NCBI GenBank assembly: GCA_026786125.1
Contig: JAJAYU010000293.1
Span: 1 to 6,407 of the forward strand
Length of the DNA: 6,407 nt
Direction: 5' to 3'
Source: Chamaesiphon sp.
GTDB taxonomy: Bacteria; Cyanobacteriota; Cyanobacteriia; Cyanobacteriales; Chamaesiphonaceae
Position 1 is the stretch's first letter, and every line of letters begins with the position of its first letter. This document shows positions 1 to 5,301 of the stretch, piece by piece. The notes under the pieces were generated by a model. It saw only the letters and a program-made list of their open reading frames with translations, had not been told where the DNA came from and did not search any database. Both the position numbers and the translations under genes were made by a program.

Positions 1-479
1 CGATCTTACCCGAATTGCTATTACCAGCCATCGGCAAGCTTTTGATCGATGCTAGCTTGTGGATCGATCTGGATGTGGATTCAGGAATCGAGCCAGAATT
101 AGCAGTTTCTCAGCTACTACTTGTTCATGGCGAAGTCTTTCACAATTTTCGGAAGCAAGTAAAAGCGACCCGTTACTTGATGGATATTTTTGTCGATCGA
201 TACCCATCTCGCTATCAAGAATACCTCAAAGATCTCAAGCACATCCATCAACTATTTGGAAATATTCAAGATAATCTAGTATTGGATAAGTTTGTGCGTA
301 AAGTCGTGGGCAAACGGGCACTAACCAAACTACCAACACTTTACGAGCGGATCGATCGGAGCAATTATCTGAGTTGGAATAGTTGGCAGCCAATTCAATC
401 CAGATATCAACAGTTAGCAACCAAAAAAGAGTTTAACTTGTTTCTGATTCAAGATATAATTCATAATTTACATGGATAA
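1..479 (+). CDS. CHAD-domain protein, C-terminal part (5' end outside window)
   Basis: The frame is open to the left edge (first full codon at base 3), so the TTG at 15 is not a credible start and about 158 C-terminal residues are visible. The CHAD signature is seen directly: a helix HNFRKQVKATRYLMDIF (bases about 141-191), rich in His, Arg and Lys, is followed by LKDLKHIHQLFGNIQDNLVL (about 225-284). These match the two repeated helical elements of CHAD (lHxxRKxxKxxRY and LxxLQxxLGxxxD). CHAD domains are alpha-helical, basic proteins known to bind inorganic polyphosphate, and several localise to polyphosphate granules. No catalytic activity can be assigned. Some family members carry an N-terminal CYTH domain, which could lie outside the window. 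The last 8 bases overlap the next gene (start 472), suggesting translational coupling. The family call is confident; the polyphosphate role here is inferred. Confidence 0.82.
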   Translation, partial: ILPELLLPAIGKLLIDASLWIDLDVDSGIEPELAVSQLLLVHGEVFHNFRKQVKATRYLMDIFVDRYPSRYQEYLKDLKHIHQLFGNIQDNLVLDKFVRKVVGKRALTKLPTLYERIDRSNYLSWNSWQPIQSRYQQLATKKEFNLFLIQDIIHNLHG

Positions 480-879
480 TAGTGATTTAGCGATCGACTA
501 CTCAAGTTTAGAGTGGTTAGAACTCCCACCGCTGAACGAAGATACACTGTGGACAATTATCAATGAATCAATTACTGATACTCAAGTAAATCAGATCTTG
601 TGGCACTATCTGGGCTATCAGTACGATCAAGTGGCGCAAAGCTGGGATCTTAGTCAAGTCGCTCCAGAGTGGTTGTCAGTCTATCCAACACCACCAGATT
701 TTATCGCTAGTCGTCCAGCTACGGTCAAGTTGACTCGATCGATTCCTCCTCAGCATAAGCAACTACTCAAAGAGCAACTGGGGTTCAAGGGCTATAAACT
801 GGGTGAATTTGGGCCACGTCAAACGAGACGGGCAACGGCGGTGAGTTGGTTGTTAGCCTATCTAGCTGACAGGGTATAG
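472..879 (+). CDS. small DUF1823-like protein of unknown function
   Basis: This is a 135-residue soluble protein with no signal peptide or membrane segment. I match it from memory to DUF1823, a family found mainly in cyanobacteria and chloroplast-bearing organisms. The supporting stretches are a tyrosine-rich HYLGYQYD (about residues 45-52), PPDFIASRPATVKLTRSIP (about 74-92), and the strongly conserved-looking KEQLGFKGYKLGEFGPRQTR (about 100-119). The C-terminal helix ends in a WLLAYLADR-like tail. The length agrees with my recollection of the family (about 130-150). The function is unknown; the basic RQTRRAT stretch could bind nucleic acid or a phosphate-rich partner, but this is a guess. 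The ATG lies inside the 3' end of the CHAD gene (ATGGATAA overlap) and has no Shine-Dalgarno sequence, so translation may depend on ribosomes ending the upstream gene. The gene is certain; the family name is fairly sure. Confidence 0.8.
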   Translation: MDNSDLAIDYSSLEWLELPPLNEDTLWTIINESITDTQVNQILWHYLGYQYDQVAQSWDLSQVAPEWLSVYPTPPDFIASRPATVKLTRSIPPQHKQLLKEQLGFKGYKLGEFGPRQTRRATAVSWLLAYLADRV

Positions 880-880
880 T
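850..880 (+). promoter_or_regulatory. candidate promoter for the polyamine dehydrogenase gene
   Basis: A TATAGT hexamer (875-880; one mismatch to TATAAT) lies 19 bp after TTGTTA (850-855; two mismatches to TTGACA). The predicted start of transcription would be near 887, giving a leader of about 25 nt that contains the Shine-Dalgarno site at 902-907. The spacing is longer than the 17 bp ideal, and the elements sit inside the end of the preceding gene, so readthrough from that gene is an equally good explanation. Confidence 0.25.
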
Positions 881-901
881 AAATTTGGGGTTCTTAATAC
901 T

Positions 902-907
902 AAGGAG
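902..907 (+). promoter_or_regulatory. Shine-Dalgarno site (AAGGAG)
   Basis: AAGGAG stands 5 nt before the ATG at 913 and fixes that start. It is the only strong Shine-Dalgarno match before a gene in this window, which suggests efficient translation independent of the upstream genes. Confidence 0.8.
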
Positions 908-912
908 ACAAT

Positions 913-2109
913 ATGGCACGGGTAATGATTGTGGGTGCAGGTGGAGTCGGAAATGTGGTCGCGCATAAATGCGCTGCACGAGCTGAGTTTACAGCTATTC
1001 TGCTAGCAAGTCGGAGCGTCGATAAATGCGACAAAATTGCGGCGCGGATTAATTCGCCCAAAGTCACAACCGCCGCCCTGGATGCGGATACAGTGGCCAA
1101 TACAGTTAAGCTGATTAAAGAATTTAAACCCGATCTCCTAATCAACGTTGCCCTTCCCTATCAAGATTTGGTACTGATGGATGCGTGTCTGGAAACAGGA
1201 ATTCACTATCTTGACACTGCTAATTATGAGCCGATCGATGTTGCTAAATTTGAGTATAGCTGGCAATGGGCATACCAAGAGCGATTCAAAGCGGCCGGAT
1301 TGACTGCAATCCTCGGTTGTGGCTTCGATCCTGGCGTAACGGGAGTCTTTAGTGCCTATGCCCTCAAACATTACTTTGACGAGATCCATTATCTCGACAT
1401 TATTGATTGCAACGATGGCAATCATGGCAAATCCTTTGCCACCAATTTTAATCCCGAAATTAATATTCGCGAAATCACCCAAGTCGGCCGCTATTTTGAA
1501 AATGGCGAATGGGTAGAAGTGCCAGCACTATCGATTCATCGTCCGATTCCCTATCCCGAAATTGGCGATCGCGAGTCCTATTTGCTCTACCATGAGGAAC
1601 TAGAATCCCTCGTTAAAAACATCCCCACCCTCAAACGGGCGCGGTTCTGGATGACATTCTCCGAGAACTATATTACTCACTTGCGAGTATTGGAGAACAT
1701 CGGTATGACGCGGATCGATCCGATCGAATATCAAGGTCAACAAATTGTCCCCTTACAATTCCTTAAAGCTCTCCTCCCTGAACCTGCATCCCTAGCGACT
1801 AATTACACTGGACAAACTTCGATCGGTTGTCATATTACTGGCATCAAAGATGGTGTAGCCAAGAAATATTATGTCTATAATAACTGTCAACATGCGGCGG
1901 CTTATGAAGAGGTTGGAGCGCAAGGAATTTCCTATACAACGGGTGTTCCGGCTGTCATTGGCGCGTTGATGATCGTTAATGATCTGTGGAAGAAGCCTGG
2001 GGTCTTTAATGTGGAGAAGTGCGATCCAGATCCATTTATGGAATTACTCGGCTCGATGGGTTTACCGTGGCATGAAGTGATCGATGGTGTATCGCCATTT
2101 GAGAATTAA
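913..2109 (+). CDS. saccharopine dehydrogenase-family enzyme, carboxynorspermidine/carboxyaminopropylagmatine dehydrogenase type
   Basis: This 398-residue protein has full family length. It opens with a Rossmann fold: VMIVGAGGVGNVVAHKC (residues 4-20, dinucleotide loop GAGGVG at 8-13). After strand 2 comes SRS at 33-35, where Ser and Arg are typical of NADPH preference. LINVALPYQD (76-85), HYLDTANYEP (98-107), GCGFDPGVTGVFS (135-147) and the NHGKSFATNFNPE loop (170-182) are hallmarks of the carboxynorspermidine-synthase branch rather than of true lysine-pathway saccharopine dehydrogenases. The branch reductively couples aspartate-beta-semialdehyde to an amine: 1,3-diaminopropane or putrescine in vibrios and gut bacteria. 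In cyanobacteria the homologue has been reported to use agmatine, giving carboxyaminopropylagmatine on the way to spermidine. The substrate here is therefore uncertain. It acts in the cytoplasm. The partner decarboxylase and ureohydrolase genes are not in the window. The gene converges on fabF. Confidence 0.9.
   Translation: MARVMIVGAGGVGNVVAHKCAARAEFTAILLASRSVDKCDKIAARINSPKVTTAALDADTVANTVKLIKEFKPDLLINVALPYQDLVLMDACLETGIHYLDTANYEPIDVAKFEYSWQWAYQERFKAAGLTAILGCGFDPGVTGVFSAYALKHYFDEIHYLDIIDCNDGNHGKSFATNFNPEINIREITQVGRYFENGEWVEVPALSIHRPIPYPEIGDRESYLLYHEELESLVKNIPTLKRARFWMTFSENYITHLRVLENIGMTRIDPIEYQGQQIVPLQFLKALLPEPASLATNYTGQTSIGCHITGIKDGVAKKYYVYNNCQHAAAYEEVGAQGISYTTGVPAVIGALMIVNDLWKKPGVFNVEKCDPDPFMELLGSMGLPWHEVIDGVSPFEN
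1565..1572. repeat. HIP1 octamer GCGATCGC
   Basis: This is a perfect copy of the highly iterated palindrome HIP1 that marks many cyanobacterial genomes. It lies inside the polyamine dehydrogenase gene, encoding part of the GDRES stretch. Its role is unresolved; links to methylation and mismatch repair have been proposed. Confidence 0.9.
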
Positions 2110-2147
2110 TCTTGCGCCAAACAATTTTGAGGTGTGGCGATGTCTAG

Positions 2148-2181
2148 GCAGTTGCGTTGAATTTATTTCTATCCCAACTGC
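2148..2181. other. inverted repeat between convergent genes (first hairpin)
   Basis: GCAGTTG (2148-2154) and CAACTGC (2175-2181) are perfect 7-bp inverted arms around a 20-nt spacer. It lies 38 bp after the polyamine dehydrogenase stop. The loop is long and there is no T run behind it, so it is a weak terminator candidate on its own. It may work with the stronger hairpin just downstream. Confidence 0.35.
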
Positions 2182-2190
2182 GGGGTACGC

Positions 2191-2218
2191 CCACCAGAAC
2201 GTTTTTAGCGTTTGGTGG
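2191..2218. terminator. hairpin, possible bidirectional transcription end
   Basis: CCACCA-G-AACG (2191-2201) pairs with CGTT-TGGTGG (2209-2218), giving ten base pairs with one bulged G and a 7-nt loop TTTTTAG. It sits in the 145-bp gap between two convergent genes, where a terminator serving both strands is expected. Neither side has a clear U tract, so it is not a classical intrinsic terminator. Intrinsic terminators with U tracts are not the rule in cyanobacteria. Confidence 0.45.
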
Positions 2219-2254
2219 TGGGAGTAGTCACAGCTAGATTTCTTCACCTATGCT

Positions 2255-3514
2255 CTACAGATATTTTTTGAATGCCAAGGTCACATTATGTCCGCCGAAG
2301 CCAAAGGAATTGGAGAGCACAACATCAACTGTGGCGGCGCGACTAACGTGGGGAACGTAATCAAGATCGCAACCTGCTTCGTGATTCTCTAGATTGATGG
2401 TGGGGGGAATAATGCCGTGATGGATGGCAAGGACAGAAGCTACTCCTTCGATACCGCCTGCGCCACCGAGTAAGTGTCCAGTCATCGATTTGGTTGAGCT
2501 GACGGCGATTTTATAGGCATGGTCGCCCAGGGCTGTTTTGATTGCGGCTGTTTCAGTTGGATCGTTGATTGGGGTGCTGGTACCGTGGGCGTTGATATAG
2601 CTGACAGATTCGGGTGCCAGTCCCGCATCTTTGAGGCAGAGGGACATGGCGCGGGCGGCATCGACACCGCCAGGAGTCTGTCCAGTCATGTGATACGCAT
2701 CGCAGGTCATCCCATAGCCGACGATTTCGGCGTAGATTTTTGCGCCGCGCTCAATCGCGTGTTCGAGTTCTTCGAGGACCAGGATGCCAGCACCTTCGCC
2801 CATGACAAAGCCATCCCGTCCGGTATCAAAAGGGCGACAAGCATGGAGCGGATCATCATTGCGAGTGGAGACTGCTTTACAAGCGGCAAATCCAGCGATG
2901 CCCAGGGGGGTAATCGCCGCTTCAGTACCGCCGCAAATCATCGCTGTGGCGTAGTCACCCTGAATTAGTCTAAATGCTTCGCCGATCGCGTTTGCACCTG
3001 CGGCACAGGCTGTGACGGTACAGCAGTTGGGGCCTTTGGCACCGACTTCAATCGCCACCAGTCCGGCTGCCATATTCGCGATCATCATCGGAATCATGAA
3101 TGGACTACAGCGACTTGGCCCTTTGGTGAGGTAAATTTCTTGTTGATCTTCGAGGACTTTGAGTCCACCGATACCAGTACCAATGGTAACGCCGACTCGA
3201 TTGGCATTAGTACTATTGATCGTCAAACCAGAGTCAGCAATGGCTTGCTTGGTGGCACATACTGCCAATTGAGCAAACCGATCCATCCGTTTAGCGGCTT
3301 TCTTTTCGAGATACAGGAGCGGGTCAAAATTTTTGAGTTCTCCGGCAATCCGACAGTCGTGTTTTGATGGGTCAAAGTGGGTAATCGGGCCAATCCCATT
3401 CCGTCCAGTCACCAAGCCTTCCCAATACTCAGCCAAGGTATTTCCTATCGGCGTGATCGCGCCTAAACCAGTAATAACAACACGTTTGCGATAGCTTTGA
3501 TCGGAATTTGACAT
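2255..3514 (-). CDS. fabF: beta-ketoacyl-ACP synthase II (KAS II)
   Basis: FabF elongates fatty acyl chains by condensing malonyl-ACP with acyl-ACP (type II fatty acid synthesis, cytoplasm). From the ATG at 3514 the protein is 419 residues, close to the usual 410-420. The N-terminus reads [17 protein letters not shown] (9-25). The thiolase-fold active site is complete: nucleophile Cys170 in [13 protein letters not shown], His310 in [15 protein letters not shown], Lys342 in [12 protein letters not shown], and His347 in the same stretch. The C-terminal glycine-rich loop [10 protein letters not shown] is at 401-410. The frame stays open 45 codons further upstream to 3649, but that extension overlaps the end of acpP and does not look like FabF, so 3514 is the better start. 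There is no Shine-Dalgarno motif before it. The gene follows acpP by 106 bp, probably on the same transcript, so enzyme and carrier protein are made together. Confidence 0.96.
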   Translation of the reverse strand: MSNSDQSYRKRVVITGLGAITPIGNTLAEYWEGLVTGRNGIGPITHFDPSKHDCRIAGELKNFDPLLYLEKKAAKRMDRFAQLAVCATKQAIADSGLTINSTNANRVGVTIGTGIGGLKVLEDQQEIYLTKGPSRCSPFMIPMMIANMAAGLVAIEVGAKGPNCCTVTACAAGANAIGEAFRLIQGDYATAMICGGTEAAITPLGIAGFAACKAVSTRNDDPLHACRPFDTGRDGFVMGEGAGILVLEELEHAIERGAKIYAEIVGYGMTCDAYHMTGQTPGGVDAARAMSLCLKDAGLAPESVSYINAHGTSTPINDPTETAAIKTALGDHAYKIAVSSTKSMTGHLLGGAGGIEGVASVLAIHHGIIPPTINLENHEAGCDLDYVPHVSRAATVDVVLSNSFGFGGHNVTLAFKKYL

Positions 3515-3563
3515 GATGAATATAGAGATGAGATGTGGAGGTGCAAAAGCTGCTGAGGTGCTG

Positions 3564-3582
3564 TGCGGAGGAACTCTCCGCA
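3564..3582 (-). promoter_or_regulatory. hairpin in the acpP-fabF intergenic region
   Basis: TGCGGAG (3564-3570) and CTCCGCA (3576-3582) form a perfect 7-bp, GC-rich stem with a 5-nt loop. It lies 38 bp after the acpP stop and about 50 bp before the fabF start. On the coding strand only a short TTTT, about 12 nt later, follows it, so it is not a typical strong terminator. A partial terminator, or an RNA-stabilising or processing element that keeps acpP messenger above fabF, would fit the known need for much more ACP than FabF. This role is inferred. Confidence 0.5.
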
Positions 3583-3620
3583 TCGTTACACCGCAATTCA
3601 TAATTTCCGCGACGGCGGTA

Positions 3621-3860
3621 CTAGGCTGCTTTGGCGTTGATATAGTCAACTACGGATTGAACGGTTTGAAGTTTTTCAGCTTCTTCGTCAGGAATCTCGA
3701 CATCGAACTCTTCTTCTAGTGCCATGACGAGTTCGACTACATCTAGAGAGTCAGCTCCCAAATCGTCGGTGAAGTTGGCTTCAGGAGTGATTTTGCTAGC
3801 ATCTACTTCCAATTTATCTGCAATTACGGCTTGTACCTTAGCCAATACATCTGCGCTCAT
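3621..3860 (-). CDS. acpP: acyl carrier protein
   Basis: This is a 79-residue acidic protein of standard ACP length. Ser38 in [10 protein letters not shown] (35-44) is the site that receives 4'-phosphopantetheine from CoA. The flanking helix II ([16 protein letters not shown]) is the recognition helix for the fatty-acid synthase enzymes, including FabF encoded next. The N-terminus ([20 protein letters not shown]) and the C-terminal helix ([14 protein letters not shown]) are also typical. It carries growing acyl chains as thioesters in the cytoplasm and donates them to lipid and lipid A-type pathways. The start at 3860 has a GGAA (3866-3869 on the opposite strand) at a suitable distance. It is first in an acpP-fabF pair. 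No anomaly was seen. Confidence 0.97.
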   Translation of the reverse strand: MSADVLAKVQAVIADKLEVDASKITPEANFTDDLGADSLDVVELVMALEEEFDVEIPDEEAEKLQTVQSVVDYINAKAA

Positions 3861-3934
3861 ATATGTTCCGTGTTTAGTTGAATAACGATAGTTAAAGTTC
3901 AGCGATCGAACCCCCTCAAGGGTACGCCAATAGC

Positions 3935-3964
3935 ACTCTACATCTTAATATAAAAATGTGCCAA
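3935..3964 (-). promoter_or_regulatory. acpP: candidate acpP promoter
   Basis: Reading the - strand, TTGGCA (3959-3964; one mismatch to TTGACA) is followed after 18 bp by TAGAGT (3935-3940; two mismatches to TATAAT). Transcription would start near 3928 and give a leader of about 68 nt before the acpP ATG. That leader contains ACCC/GGGT arms around 3910-3924 that could form a small hairpin. The -10 match is modest, so this is a proposal only. Confidence 0.35.
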
Positions 3965-3965
3965 A

Positions 3966-4073
3966 TTAGGGGTTGGGCTGGGGAATTGCGATCGCTTTGA
4001 CAACTTCGGCAAAATCTGACTCATTAACCAGCGGAATTAATTGCTGTAAATATGGTGGATAGCGAAATAGTTC
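3966..4073 (-). pseudogene. possible orphan C-terminal gene fragment
   Basis: On the - strand, 35 codons read ELFRYPPYLQQLIP, then VNESDFAEVVKAIA, then IPQPNP and a TAA stop. There is no start codon: an in-frame TAG (4074-4076) directly precedes the Glu codon, and the upstream sequence continues in another frame (…DRSMLG). It reads like the tail of a real protein with mixed hydrophobic and acidic helices, but I do not recognise the family. An open run of this length can arise by chance (roughly one in five for random codons), and part of the KAIA segment comes from a HIP1 site. It lies between acpP and the M41-like gene. Confidence 0.25.
3988..3995. repeat. HIP1 octamer GCGATCGC
   Basis: This is the second perfect HIP1 palindrome in the window, in the gap upstream of the candidate acpP promoter. 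It lies within the possible orphan fragment. Confidence 0.9.
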
Positions 4074-4114
4074 CTAACATCGATCGATCAAATATTCTAC
4101 GGCAGACTAACTGA

Positions 4115-4849
4115 CTAACCGAACCGTATTGAAATAACTTCGATAACTTGAGTATTTAAATCAATTGCTTGACAACAATCAGCAACAGAAGCTCGATTAG
4201 TCATAGCTGTTACTAATGCTTGATAAGCTGCCCAATGATCTTTAATTAGCACTTTGGCTTGTAGGATAGCGAGATTTTCTTGTTGAACTATTTGCTGCTG
4301 TTGCTTCCCTGCCAGAAATAATACACCTCGGAATTTTCGCAGATCTTCGCTGCCACCTTCAGATCTGCCTTCACTTCTAGAAATCTCCCCAGCATAAATC
4401 GATTTTTCTGCCGCAATTCCAGCCATCCAGACAGTACAATATTGTTGAAGCAGTTGGCTAGAAATACCTGAAGCTGGTGGTGGAGCAAACATCACACCAC
4501 CCTGTGCCGACTGCCCTTGCTTGAAGGATTCCCAAGCAGTAAGTGTATATCCAGTAATCGGAACATCTAGCAAATATGCAACTAGAAAATGTCCAGCTTC
4601 ATGCTCGATAATGCGCTGACGGTAGGCTGAATTGGTACTAGCGATCGTATCCAATAAAATCGTTGCGGCTGCACTTTGAAGCAAGAAACCATCGATCGTC
4701 GTGATTACAACGATCGCAAAGATAATTAAAATTGGTACTGTTGAAGAAATGTTTAGTAATGGTGTGACTAAACTAGAAATAGTCATCGCAAATACACAAA
4801 TTGCAACTAAATTAAACGAAATTTGCTTGGTCGGATTATCTGAATTCAT
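4115..4849 (-). CDS. membrane-anchored M41/FtsH-like zinc metallopeptidase lacking the AAA+ domain
   Basis: This is a 244-residue protein. Two hydrophobic stretches, about residues 12-33 and 37-58, should form a membrane hairpin at the N-terminus. The zinc-binding helix is RIIEHEAGHFLVAYLL (79-94), with HEAGH at 83-87: two His ligands and the catalytic Glu. WMAGIAAEKSIYAG (141-154) corresponds to the FtsH stretch GGRAAEELIFG, and Asp169 in EDLRKF is the likely third zinc ligand. There is no Walker A or AAA+ ATPase module, so it cannot unfold substrates as FtsH does. Homologues of this stand-alone form occur in cyanobacteria and plant chloroplasts, often annotated as ATP-dependent Zn protease without an ATPase being present. 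The substrate is unknown. A SEGRSEGGSED stretch (159-169) just before the third ligand looks locally expanded. The gene starts 18 bp after the degraded serine protease gene on the same strand; only a weak GGTG precedes the ATG. Confidence 0.85.
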   Translation of the reverse strand: MNSDNPTKQISFNLVAICVFAMTISSLVTPLLNISSTVPILIIFAIVVITTIDGFLLQSAAATILLDTIASTNSAYRQRIIEHEAGHFLVAYLLDVPITGYTLTAWESFKQGQSAQGGVMFAPPPASGISSQLLQQYCTVWMAGIAAEKSIYAGEISRSEGRSEGGSEDLRKFRGVLFLAGKQQQQIVQQENLAILQAKVLIKDHWAAYQALVTAMTNRASVADCCQAIDLNTQVIEVISIRFG

Positions 4850-4851
4850 CT

Positions 4852-4872
4852 ATTCACCATTCACAATTCACG
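4852..4872. repeat. three tandem copies of a 7-bp repeat (ATTCACN)
   Basis: ATTCACC, ATTCACA and ATTCACG follow each other exactly at 7-bp spacing. Short tandem heptamers of this kind (STRR elements) are well known in cyanobacteria. This one spans the stop codon of the degraded serine protease (4868-4870) and the ribosome-binding region of the M41-like gene (start 4849). On the mRNA it reads as GTGAAT repeats, so a change in copy number would alter the spacing between the two genes. Confidence 0.7.
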
Positions 4873-5252
4873 ATCCACTAGGTAAATCGTCCCTAACACG
4901 AACATAACGATTGATATCAATTCCAAGTACAGAATTGACAGTTCCAGTCCGTAGATCGATCGTGGTGCGACAGTTGATGACGATTAAATTGCCACGATTG
5001 TCAAGGACTGAACCACCACTCATTCCTGGTAGGACATTGACTGTGTAGACTAAAGCATAACTTGAGGTTTATCGATCCTACCCGATAGCGATGTCTACTG
5101 TAGAATTCTAAAATCCCTAAATCTAGTCTACCAACTCTGACGATCTTTTGTGCAGAGATTTGATCTATTTGAACATCAACTCTCGTAACTATATCTTTAG
5201 GTGTTGGATTTATCAATCTAAAATGCTATGGTTCAAAGATAACTACAGTCAA
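4868..5252 (-). pseudogene. degraded trypsin-like serine protease
   Basis: Two frames on the - strand together give the C-terminal half of a cyanobacterial S1-type trypsin-like protease. The first frame (5252 to about 5070) contains LINPTPKDIVTRVDVQ and then LDLGILEFYSRHRYRVGSI, matching the DLAIxQFxSxxxYxVAxI stretch with the catalytic Asp. The second frame (5068-4868) has YALVYTVNVLPGMSGGSVLD with the active-site Ser in GMSGG, then NRGNLIVINCRTT and a normal-looking C-terminus. An in-frame TAG (5226-5228) breaks the first frame. The frames meet at about 5065-5072, where I would expect some 40-60 residues (from memory of homologues), so a frame-changing deletion is likely. The catalytic His region and N-terminus are absent. 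The gene is surely non-functional as a protease. The M41-like gene follows 18 bp later on the same strand, and the kinase remnant is divergent. Confidence 0.8.
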
Positions 5253-5301
5253 ACATCTAGCTTAGAAAAGCTTAACCTCACGCGTTCTCCAGTAAAGCTA
5301 A

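Noticed and set aside
1138..1482. A 114-residue - strand open frame
   Set aside because: It is fully antisense to the polyamine dehydrogenase, with no motif or ribosome-binding site of its own.
2519..2968. A 149-residue + strand open frame
   Set aside because: It lies wholly inside fabF on the opposite strand and its sequence shows no recognisable domain; FabF is certain.
3515..3649. Longer fabF start at 3649 adding 45 residues
   Set aside because: The extension overlaps the 3' end of acpP, has no FabF-like sequence, and the ATG at 3514 gives the normal family length and N-terminus.
2183..3928. The 9-mer GGGTACGCC shared by the fabF downstream gap (2183-2191) and the acpP leader (3920-3928)
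   Set aside because: Many repeated 9-mers are expected by chance in 6.4 kb, so two copies are not evidence of a dispersed element.
4288..4488. A 66-residue - strand open frame inside the M41-like gene
   Set aside because: It is a shadow in another frame of a gene with clear HEAGH and family motifs.
5001..5216. A separate 71-residue - strand gene
   Set aside because: Its first part is the Asp-region fragment of the protease pseudogene and its end is out-of-frame sequence after the break; the start is only a TTG.
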